A DNA stretch of 64,000 nucleotides, from positions 2,676,501-2,740,500 of the forward strand of contig JADJWT010000001.1 in NCBI GenBank assembly GCA_016716225.1. The letters are read 5' to 3'. A program made the position numbers and the translations under genes. This DNA is from Ignavibacteriota bacterium (GTDB lineage: Bacteria > Bacteroidota > Ignavibacteria > Ignavibacteriales > Melioribacteraceae). The notes beneath the pieces are model-generated. The model had not been told where the DNA came from. It was given only the letters and a program-made list of their open reading frames with translations, and made no database searches. Within the stretch, counting starts at the first letter, position 1. Each line of letters opens with the position of its first letter. Shown piece after piece: positions 26,246 to 33,872 of the stretch.

Positions 26246-28018
26246 GTGTTTAAAAAACTAATTATATTGTTTATTCTAATTCTATCTTCAAATTTACTAG
26301 CACAAACAATTGTTTTGTCTGATGAATTTGATAATGGAGACAGCAAATGGAATACCGGTTGGATTGATGCATCAACAACATCAGTTACTGTGTCAATTGA
26401 TAATACAGGTAAACTTTCAGGAGCTAACTCCTACAAAATTGCGGTTACAAATGGTGGTGTTGAAATGTGGCGCGTACAAAGAGTTTCTGCATTACCGCTT
26501 AAAGCCGGACATCAATATACAATTTCGTTTATGGCTGTTGCAGATAAGGATAATGCAGGTATCAATGTGTTATTTGAAATTGCGGGAGATCCATACACAA
26601 AGCGTATTGATGATACAGTTACTGTAAATACCACTCCTCAAACTTATTCTATTACAATGACAGCAACAGAAAACGTTTCGGATAATTTTGCAAAACTTAT
26701 GTTTGGATCTGCAAGAAATAATAATACAACCATTTGGATTGATGCAATTGTAGTTACAGAAATGGTTGATCCAACTTTGATAACTCAGTGGGGGTTGTCA
26801 AAAGAATATAATGTAAATTGGCCAATTCTGAATACTAGTTCTACAGCTCCGGGCGATGCATCAATAGGCGGAGCAGCAGTAAGTGGTTGGAAAGGATTAC
26901 AAGGCGGATTTGGACAGGATGTAGAAATAAGTACAACAAAAGCAATAATAGTAAAAGGACAGATAGAATTTGTAGGAGCAGATGCAGGTGATGCATACAC
27001 GCCAATCCGATATGCATTAACATATCAAGATAGTAATACAACATTACAATATGCATTAACAGATTCAGCGACATGGTCACATAGAGGAAATCATTTTGGA
27101 TATGAATTCACACCGAGAACGGGAGCCGGAGTTATGGCTAACGGAGCTGGCGGTGGTGGAACAGTATGGACAGTAAATAATGGAAACTGGGCAAGTACAT
27201 ATAGTAATGGCGGAAAACCAATAATAGCAGTAAATCAAGCTCCAAGAAATGCACAGATAATAGCAGGGAAGTATAATGTAGCAATATCAGTACAAGCGAT
27301 TAATGATACAACAAATGAAGTAAGATGGTATATGATAGAGACAAGTAATAAGTATTGGTATGGAGGAGTAGTACAAGGACCAGCAACAACGAAGAAGTTC
27401 AACAGTATCATCTTTGGAGTAAATGAAGTACCGTTTACAGAGTTTAAAGTTATAGGAATGAAAGTTGACAAAGGTGATCCGATAGTTATACCAGAAGCAC
27501 CATGGCAGTCATATTATGTAGATCAGTGGGGATTATCAAAAGAATATAATGTAAATTGGCCAATATTGAATGATAGTACGACACTGGTTGGCGATGCATC
27601 AATAGGCGGAGCAGCAGTAAGTGGTTGGAAAGGATTACAAGGCGGATTTGGACAGGATGTAGAAATAAGTACAACAAAAGCAATAATAGTAAAAGGACAG
27701 ATAGAATTTGTAGGAGCAGATGCAGGTGATGCATACACGCCAATCCGATATGCATTAACATATCAAGATAGTAATACAACATTACAATATGCATTAACAG
27801 ATTCAGCGACATGGTCACATAGAGGAAATCATTTTGGATATGAATTCACACCGAGAACGGGAGCCGGAGTTATGGCTAACGGAGCTGGCGGTGGTGGAAC
27901 AGTATGGACAGTAAATAATGGAAACTGGGCAAGTACATATAGTAATGGCGGAAAACCAATAATAGCAGTAAATCAAGCTCCAAGAAATGCACAGATAATA
28001 GCAGGAAGTATAATGTAG
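26246..28018 (+). CDS. Multi-repeat secreted protein, N-terminal part (frameshifted)
   Basis: The first part (590 residues) of a secreted protein that would be about 1,248 residues if the frame were intact. After a signal peptide (residues 1-20), residues about 22-172 look like a CBM4/9-type carbohydrate-binding domain (FDNGDSKWNTGW, KAGHQYTISFMAVAD, IWIDAIVVTE). Then comes one full and most of a second copy of a 246-residue repeat beginning QWGLSKEYNVNWPI. The frame breaks in copy 2 because GGG has become GG at 28004-28005. AAGGAGG lies 7 bases before a GTG start at 26246, which decides the start. Confidence 0.75.
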   Translation: MFKKLIILFILILSSNLLAQTIVLSDEFDNGDSKWNTGWIDASTTSVTVSIDNTGKLSGANSYKIAVTNGGVEMWRVQRVSALPLKAGHQYTISFMAVADKDNAGINVLFEIAGDPYTKRIDDTVTVNTTPQTYSITMTATENVSDNFAKLMFGSARNNNTTIWIDAIVVTEMVDPTLITQWGLSKEYNVNWPILNTSSTAPGDASIGGAAVSGWKGLQGGFGQDVEISTTKAIIVKGQIEFVGADAGDAYTPIRYALTYQDSNTTLQYALTDSATWSHRGNHFGYEFTPRTGAGVMANGAGGGGTVWTVNNGNWASTYSNGGKPIIAVNQAPRNAQIIAGKYNVAISVQAINDTTNEVRWYMIETSNKYWYGGVVQGPATTKKFNSIIFGVNEVPFTEFKVIGMKVDKGDPIVIPEAPWQSYYVDQWGLSKEYNVNWPILNDSTTLVGDASIGGAAVSGWKGLQGGFGQDVEISTTKAIIVKGQIEFVGADAGDAYTPIRYALTYQDSNTTLQYALTDSATWSHRGNHFGYEFTPRTGAGVMANGAGGGGTVWTVNNGNWASTYSNGGKPIIAVNQAPRNAQIIAGSIM

Positions 28019-28998
28019 CAATATCAGTACAAGCGATTAATGATACAACAAATGAAGTAAGATGGTATATGATAGAGACAAGTAATAAGTATTGGTATGG
28101 AGGAGTAGTACAAGGACCAGCAACAACGAAGAAGTTCAACAGTATCATCTTTGGAGTAAATGAAGTACCGTTTACAGAGTTTAAAGTTATAGGAATGAAA
28201 GTTGACAAAGGTGATCCGATAGTTATACCAGAAGCACCATGGCAGTCATATTATGTAGATCAGTGGGGATTATCAAAAGAATATAATGTAAATTGGCCAA
28301 TATTGAATGATAGTACGACACTGGTTGGCGATGCATCAATAGGCGGAGCAGCAGTAAGTGGTTGGAAAGGATTACAAGGCGGATTTGGACAGGATGTAGA
28401 AATAAGTACAACAAAAGCAATAATAGTAAAAGGACAGATAGAATTTGTAGGAGCAGATGCAGGTGATGCATACACGCCAATCCGATATGCATTAACATAT
28501 CAAGATAGTAATACAACATTACAATATGCATTAACAGATTCAGCGACATGGTCACATAGAGGAAATCATTTTGGATATGAATTCACACCGAGAACGGGAG
28601 CCGGAGTTATGGCTAACGGAGCTGGCGGTGGTGGAACAGTATGGACAGTAAATAATGGAAACTGGGCAAGTACATATAGTAATGGCGGAAAACCAATAAT
28701 AGCAGTAAATCAAGCTCCAAGAAATGCACAGATAATAGCAGGGAAGTATAATGTAGCAATATCAGTACAAGCGATTAATGATACAACAAATGAAGTAAGA
28801 TGGTATATGATAGAGACAAGTAATAAGTATTGGTATGGAGGAGTAGTACAAGGACCAGCAACAACGAAGAAGTTCAACAGTATCATCTTTGGAGTAAATG
28901 AAGTACCGTTTACAGAGTTTAAAGTTATAGGAATGAAAGTAGATAAAGGAAATCCAATAGTAGTACCAAAAGCACCATGGCAAAATTTTTATGTTGAT
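26786..28998 (+). repeat. Three tandem 738-bp coding repeats
   Basis: Units run 26786-27523, 27524-28260 and 28261-28998. The period is 738 bases (246 codons), and the second is 737 because it lost one G. By eye, the units are identical over most of their length. Unit 1 differs in its first 70 or so bases and unit 3 in its last 60 or so. Each codes for the domain starting QWGLSKEYN and ending near APWQSYYVD. The repeats prefer ATA and GTA codons, while flanking parts of the same gene use ATT and GTT more. Confidence 0.95.
28004..28005 (+). other. Single-base frameshift in second repeat unit
   Basis: Units 1 and 3 read ATAGCAGGGAAGTATAATG at this place, while unit 2 reads ATAGCAGGAAGTATAATG. 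The loss of one G brings a stop at 28016-28018 and splits the gene. Confidence 0.9.
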
Positions 28999-29991
28999 AC
29001 TTGGGGAATATATGGTGGAAATAGTGGTGGTTGGTCCTTAAGACCTGGTGATCTAACGGGTAATGTTGATTATAATGGAACTGCAGTACCAAATGGATTA
29101 GCTGTTGTTAGAGGTGATTTGGGATTGATTAACCCAGAACCAGGTGTTGATGTTTTCGTACTAAAAGGAAATATAAATTTAACGGGTGGTAGTTTTGAAG
29201 GTTCAGCTAGTTTAAGATTTGGATTATTCAATGGAGAAGGTGGAACAATAGTGATCGATTCTTCTATGGATTCAAGTAATGCTTGGACAGGTTCAGAAGC
29301 AACAAATATTGGTTATTTGTTTATTCCACAGGAAGGTACAAACAGCGGTGTTACTTGGGCTTCTGGAAGTGGAACTTTCGGTAGAATTACTTATGGTCTA
29401 TGGAATGCTTATGAAGATGGAACTGCTTTAGGTAATTTAGGTCCAATTCAAACAGCAGGCGGAGCAGGAACATATAAATTTGAAATTTGTGTTGCTCCAA
29501 AAACTGATGGTACTTCACAAGTTTTGTGGACATTAAAGAAAAATGATGGTTCATATTATATGGAAGGAAATGCAATTGATAATGCCCCAGTAACATCTTT
29601 TAACAGTTTTATTCTGGGAATTGGACAAGGTGCTACGGCAACTTCATTGCATTTAACAGATATACAAGCAACTATGACAGATAAAGTAATTATTACGGAT
29701 GTTGAATCACCAATTTCTGGAATCCCTACATCATATACTTTGGGTCAAAATTATCCTAACCCATTTAACCCAACTACAACAATAGAATTTGCATTACCAA
29801 AAGATAGTGAAGTTAAAATGGTAGTATATGATATTTTAGGAAGAGAAGTTGCAAATTTAATTAAAGGCGATTTAAAAGCTGGTTATCATCAAATTAATTT
29901 TAATGCTTCAAACTTAGCTTCTGGTATTTATTTCTATTCAATTAAAGCTGGAGATTTTACAAGTGCCAAGAAGTTAGTTTTAATGAAATAA
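28069..29991 (+). CDS. Multi-repeat secreted protein, C-terminal part with T9SS sorting domain (frameshifted)
   Basis: The remainder of the repeat protein, 640 residues from the nominal start, though the true frame resumes at about 28006. It contains the end of repeat 2, all of repeat 3, and then a fourth, strongly diverged copy of the same domain (TWGIYGGNSGGWSLRPGD to SFNSFILGIGQG, about residues 312-540). A sorting domain follows with GQNYPNPFNPTTTIEFALP. As it stands, this part has no signal peptide and could not be exported. With the frame restored, the protein would be a cell-surface or released multi-domain glycan-binding protein. Two hairpins follow the stop. Confidence 0.78.
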   Translation: MIETSNKYWYGGVVQGPATTKKFNSIIFGVNEVPFTEFKVIGMKVDKGDPIVIPEAPWQSYYVDQWGLSKEYNVNWPILNDSTTLVGDASIGGAAVSGWKGLQGGFGQDVEISTTKAIIVKGQIEFVGADAGDAYTPIRYALTYQDSNTTLQYALTDSATWSHRGNHFGYEFTPRTGAGVMANGAGGGGTVWTVNNGNWASTYSNGGKPIIAVNQAPRNAQIIAGKYNVAISVQAINDTTNEVRWYMIETSNKYWYGGVVQGPATTKKFNSIIFGVNEVPFTEFKVIGMKVDKGNPIVVPKAPWQNFYVDTWGIYGGNSGGWSLRPGDLTGNVDYNGTAVPNGLAVVRGDLGLINPEPGVDVFVLKGNINLTGGSFEGSASLRFGLFNGEGGTIVIDSSMDSSNAWTGSEATNIGYLFIPQEGTNSGVTWASGSGTFGRITYGLWNAYEDGTALGNLGPIQTAGGAGTYKFEICVAPKTDGTSQVLWTLKKNDGSYYMEGNAIDNAPVTSFNSFILGIGQGATATSLHLTDIQATMTDKVIITDVESPISGIPTSYTLGQNYPNPFNPTTTIEFALPKDSEVKMVVYDILGREVANLIKGDLKAGYHQINFNASNLASGIYFYSIKAGDFTSAKKLVLMK

Positions 29992-30000
29992 TTCATTTGG

Positions 30001-30033
30001 GCTTCAAATATTTGAAGCTCATATTTTATTTTG
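30001..30033 (+). terminator. Hairpin terminator after repeat protein
   Basis: The perfect 18-base palindrome GCTTCAAATATTTGAAGC (30001-30018) starts 9 bases after the stop codon and is followed by TCATATTTTATTTTG, a T-rich tract typical of intrinsic terminators. Confidence 0.75.
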
Positions 30034-30048
30034 ATTCTCATTACTGAT

Positions 30049-30093
30049 ATGACCGCATTCCTATAATATGCCTCCATTATAGAGTGCGGTCAT
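30049..30093. repeat. Long imperfect palindrome with GC-rich arms
   Basis: ATGACCGCA (30049-30057) pairs with TGCGGTCAT (30085-30093), and inside it CTATAAT pairs with ATTATAG around an 8-base loop. The outer arms are much richer in GC than the surroundings. No strong T tract follows, so it is either a second terminator or an unrelated repeat such as an extragenic palindrome. Confidence 0.6.
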
Positions 30094-30185
30094 GTTTATA
30101 ATATAAATACTTTTGGAGATATCTACTAATTTTCAGTTTGATATAATTTTATTAAGTAAGCTGAAAAAAAAACAAATAAACCTAA

Positions 30186-31832
30186 ATGAAAAACTTAACA
30201 AAATTGAAATTCCTAATTTTTTTATTATCAGTTATTTTTATTCAATGTGAAACCAAAGAAAATGGTTATACTAAAAATATTCCTCACCTAGATAAGAAAG
30301 AAGGCGCAATACAATTAATTGTTGATGATAAACCGTTTCTAATTCTTGGCGGTGAGCTTGGAAATTCATCATTTACAAGTTTAGAATATATGAAACCAAT
30401 CTGGCAAAAATTAAAATTGATGAATTTAAATACTATACTCGTTCCAATTTATTGGGAACTGATCGAACCTACTGAAGGTAAATTTGATTTTGATTTATTT
30501 GATGAATTACTTAGCGAATCAAGAAAAAATAATTTTAAACTTATAATTTTATGGTTCGGTTCATGGAAGAATAGTATGTCAAGTCACGCACCAGCTTGGG
30601 TTAAAACAAATCAAGAAAGATTTCCTCGTGTGAAAGATGATAAAGGAAAAAGTCAAGAAATTTTAACTCCCTTTTCTAATGAGAATTTAAATGCGGATAT
30701 TAAAGCATTCCAAGCATTGATGAAACATATTAAGGAAATTGATGAAAACGAAAATACCGTAATAATGATTCAACCGGAAAATGAAATAGGCATGCTTGGC
30801 TCAGCAAGAGATTATCATCCGTTAGCAAATGAAAAGTTCAATGAAAATGTTCCTTCAGAATTAATGCAATATTTAATCAAAAATAAAAATAAACTCGTTT
30901 CGGAATTTTTAAAAGTTTGGGAGGAAAATGGATTAAATGAAACTGGAACTTGGGAAGCAATTTTTGGGAAAAGTATTTATACTGATGAAATATTCATGTC
31001 TTATTATTTTGCTAAATACACGGAAGCTGTTACTAAAGCCGGAAAAGAGATTTATCCTTTGCCAATGTTTGTAAATGCTGCGCTGAATGCACCGAACAAA
31101 TTCCCCGGTGAATATCCAAGTGCCGGACCTCTTCCTCATTTGATGGATATTTGGAAATTCGCTACGCCATCTATAGATTTTCTTTCACCGGATTTTTACA
31201 ATCCAAATTTTAAACATTGGTGCGATTTATTTACACGTCAAGGAAATCCGTTATTTATTCCTGAACATCGCTTTGATAACACAGTTGCGGCAAAATCAAT
31301 TTATGCGTTTGGACATTATGAAGCGATTGGCTTTTCACCTTTTTCTATTGAATCAACAAATAATGCTGAAAATGAACCAATAGGAAAAATTTATGATTTA
31401 ATAAATCAGTTAACCCCAATAATTACTGAGTATCACGGGAAAGAAAAAATCGACGGAGTTATTTTAGATAAAACTAATATTGAGAATAAACTTATCTTCG
31501 GGAAATACGAATTTACAATAAAACATAGTTACACATTAGGTTATGAACCTAACTCTAAAAATGATGATTGGGAAATGAGCGGCGCATTAATAATTCAAAC
31601 AAATGATAATGAATTTTTTATTGCTGGTTTCGGTTTCGTAATTACATTTAAAAATTTGGAAAATCCAGAATCATACGTTGGAATATTAAAAACAGAAGAA
31701 GGAAAATTTGAGAATAATAAATGGAAAGTTATTAGACACTTAAACGGTGATCAAACTCATCAAGGAAGACACATACGCGCATTTGTTGAAGATTGTTCTA
31801 TTCAAAGATTTGAACTTTATGATTACAAATAA
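30186..31832 (+). CDS. GH35-like glycosidase lipoprotein
   Basis: A 548-residue exported lipoprotein. The N-terminus has a lipobox-like end, VIFIQC (Cys21), followed by polar residues. The TIM barrel matches the GH35 beta-galactosidase type: LILGGELGNSS, LVPIYWELIEPTEGKFDF, the acid/base in QPENEIG (Glu200) and the probable nucleophile in IPEHRF (Glu360). The C-terminal part resembles the accessory domain (DUF5597) of this GH35 branch. It may remove terminal galactose, or perhaps arabinose-like units, from xylan side chains. It is the first gene of the long plus-strand xylan operon. Confidence 0.82.
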   Translation: MKNLTKLKFLIFLLSVIFIQCETKENGYTKNIPHLDKKEGAIQLIVDDKPFLILGGELGNSSFTSLEYMKPIWQKLKLMNLNTILVPIYWELIEPTEGKFDFDLFDELLSESRKNNFKLIILWFGSWKNSMSSHAPAWVKTNQERFPRVKDDKGKSQEILTPFSNENLNADIKAFQALMKHIKEIDENENTVIMIQPENEIGMLGSARDYHPLANEKFNENVPSELMQYLIKNKNKLVSEFLKVWEENGLNETGTWEAIFGKSIYTDEIFMSYYFAKYTEAVTKAGKEIYPLPMFVNAALNAPNKFPGEYPSAGPLPHLMDIWKFATPSIDFLSPDFYNPNFKHWCDLFTRQGNPLFIPEHRFDNTVAAKSIYAFGHYEAIGFSPFSIESTNNAENEPIGKIYDLINQLTPIITEYHGKEKIDGVILDKTNIENKLIFGKYEFTIKHSYTLGYEPNSKNDDWEMSGALIIQTNDNEFFIAGFGFVITFKNLENPESYVGILKTEEGKFENNKWKVIRHLNGDQTHQGRHIRAFVEDCSIQRFELYDYK

Positions 31833-31856
31833 TATCATAAAGAAATTCTAAATCAT

Positions 31857-33833
31857 ATGAAGAAAGCATATTTTATATTTTTGTTTTGCTTAATACAATC
31901 TAAAATAATTTTAGCTATTGATTTAAATTTAAATAAACAAAAATGGATTGGTACTTGGAGCACAGCTCTGCAATTGGTCGAAACAGGAAACAATCCTCCG
32001 CCACCAGGTTTAGCAAATAATACAATTCGACAAATTGTACGTGTTTCAATCGGCGGAGAAAGTATTCGATTGAAATTATCTAATGAGTTTAGTACAAATC
32101 AAGTAATATTAAAAGAAGTTCATATTGCACTTTCTTTGGGAAACGGAATTATCGATTCTTTATCAAGTAAGCAATTATTATTCAACGGCAATAAAGAATT
32201 TACCATAAATGCAGGAGGAACAGTAACTTCTGATCCAGTTCAATTTTCATTAACAAAATTAACTGATGTTGCTATAACAATTTATTTTGGCAATACCTCA
32301 GCTGATATTACCGGACATCCTGGTTCAAGAACAACTTCATATATTCTTACCGGAAATCAAATTGATAAAATTGATTTTTCTGAAGCGGTAAAAACTGATC
32401 ATTGGTATGTTATAAATACTATTGATGTTTTGACTTCTGATACAACTTACGCAGTTGCAATTCTCGGAAATTCAATTACTGATGGACGTGGATCTGGAAC
32501 TAATAAACAAAATCGTTGGCCGGATGAGCTTGCAAAAAGATTGCAAAATAATTCAAGTACAAATCAAGTTGCAGTTCTTAATTCCGGAATCGGTGGAAAT
32601 TGTGTGCTCGGTAATTGCTTGGGTCCATCAGCAATAAGCAGATTTGAAAGAGATATTTTAAATCAAAGTGGAATTAAATGGGTAATAATTTTTGAGGGAA
32701 TTAATGATATTGGAAATGCGTGGAATACAGATGTTGGTGATAGACTAATTGAAGCTTACAAAGGAATGATAAATGCAGCTCATGCAAAGGGAATTTATGC
32801 TTACGGTGCCACAATACTTCCTATGAAAGGACATTCTTATTTCTCTGAATCTCATGAATCAATTAGACAAAAAGTTAATAGTTGGATACGTTATGGCGGA
32901 TTATTTGATGATGTTATTGATCTTGATTTAGCTTTACGAAATCCTTTGGACACTTTAAGTTTATTGCCCGAAGCTGATACCGGTGATCATCTTCATCCTA
33001 ATGAAAATGGGCATAGAATGATTGCAGATGCAGTCGACCTAAGTTTATTTTTAAAGAAAGATTCCTTGAATTATTCAAGCAAAAATGAAACACATTATTA
33101 TGAAATAGAATGTGGTAAAGTTGGTTTGAACTGGAATGTTGTAAATGATTTCCAATCTTCAAATGAAAAATATGTTACGGTAAAAAACGGAATGCAAAGT
33201 TTAAATTCCGCACCTATCGATAGTTTAAGTATTATCGAAATTCCATTTAATATTGATTCGACGGGAACATTTTCAGTTTATGTCAGAGTGAATTGTGCAA
33301 CTTATGATGATGATTCTTTTTGGTTAAGTTTTGATAATTCGGATTTTCAATTGCAGAATGGATTGGTTACTAGTGGATGGGAATGGAAAAAAATAAATGA
33401 TTTTAACTTAGTTACAGATGAACATATTTTAAAAATTGCTTTTCGAGAAGATGGAGCAAAACTTGATAAAGTTTGCATAAAAAATTCATTTTATCCGCCA
33501 AGTGGATTGGGTGAACAAGCTGAGAATCTTTGTGAATTGACAAATATTTTTAATTCAAAACAAAAAACATTTGGGTTTAAGTTATATCAAAATTTCCCAA
33601 ATCCTTTTAATCCATTTACAAATATTAATTATTCTGTCCCGACAAAAACTTTTGTTACAATAAAAGTTTATGATGTTTTGGGGAATGAAGTTGCAAATCT
33701 TGTAAATGAAACAAAAAATGCGGGAAGTTATAATGTTGCGTTTGATGGAAATTATTTATCAAGCGGAGTTTATTTATATCAACTAAAATCTGAAAAATTT
33801 TCCGAAACTAAAAAGTTAATTTTAATTAAGTAA
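31857..33833 (+). CDS. SGNH/GDSL hydrolase with T9SS sorting domain, probable acetylesterase
   Basis: A 658-residue secreted protein with a signal peptide (about residues 1-20). A beta-rich domain (WIGTWSTALQ onward) is followed by an SGNH hydrolase with block I AILGNSITDG (Ser206), the Gly block NSGIGGN, the Asn block EGINDIG and the catalytic Asp/His in GDHLHPNENGH. Residues about 415-555 look like a beta-sandwich, possibly a carbohydrate-binding module. The end is a sorting domain with QNFPNPFNPFTNINY. In this operon it most likely removes acetyl groups from xylan. The ester it cleaves is inferred. Confidence 0.82.
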   Translation: MKKAYFIFLFCLIQSKIILAIDLNLNKQKWIGTWSTALQLVETGNNPPPPGLANNTIRQIVRVSIGGESIRLKLSNEFSTNQVILKEVHIALSLGNGIIDSLSSKQLLFNGNKEFTINAGGTVTSDPVQFSLTKLTDVAITIYFGNTSADITGHPGSRTTSYILTGNQIDKIDFSEAVKTDHWYVINTIDVLTSDTTYAVAILGNSITDGRGSGTNKQNRWPDELAKRLQNNSSTNQVAVLNSGIGGNCVLGNCLGPSAISRFERDILNQSGIKWVIIFEGINDIGNAWNTDVGDRLIEAYKGMINAAHAKGIYAYGATILPMKGHSYFSESHESIRQKVNSWIRYGGLFDDVIDLDLALRNPLDTLSLLPEADTGDHLHPNENGHRMIADAVDLSLFLKKDSLNYSSKNETHYYEIECGKVGLNWNVVNDFQSSNEKYVTVKNGMQSLNSAPIDSLSIIEIPFNIDSTGTFSVYVRVNCATYDDDSFWLSFDNSDFQLQNGLVTSGWEWKKINDFNLVTDEHILKIAFREDGAKLDKVCIKNSFYPPSGLGEQAENLCELTNIFNSKQKTFGFKLYQNFPNPFNPFTNINYSVPTKTFVTIKVYDVLGNEVANLVNETKNAGSYNVAFDGNYLSSGVYLYQLKSEKFSETKKLILIK

Positions 33834-33872
33834 CAATTAAATAATAATATTTCATCTAAACTGTTGACGAAA

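Noticed and set aside
27486..28555. Identical 110-residue minus-strand frames in each 738-bp repeat
   Set aside because: They recur only because the DNA repeats, and code for simple leucine-rich sequence opposite a conserved secreted domain.
26786..28998. Regular repeats considered as a CRISPR array or transposon
   Set aside because: Unit length of 738 bp, open coding frame and absence of spacers or terminal repeats rule out CRISPR. No transposase is present.
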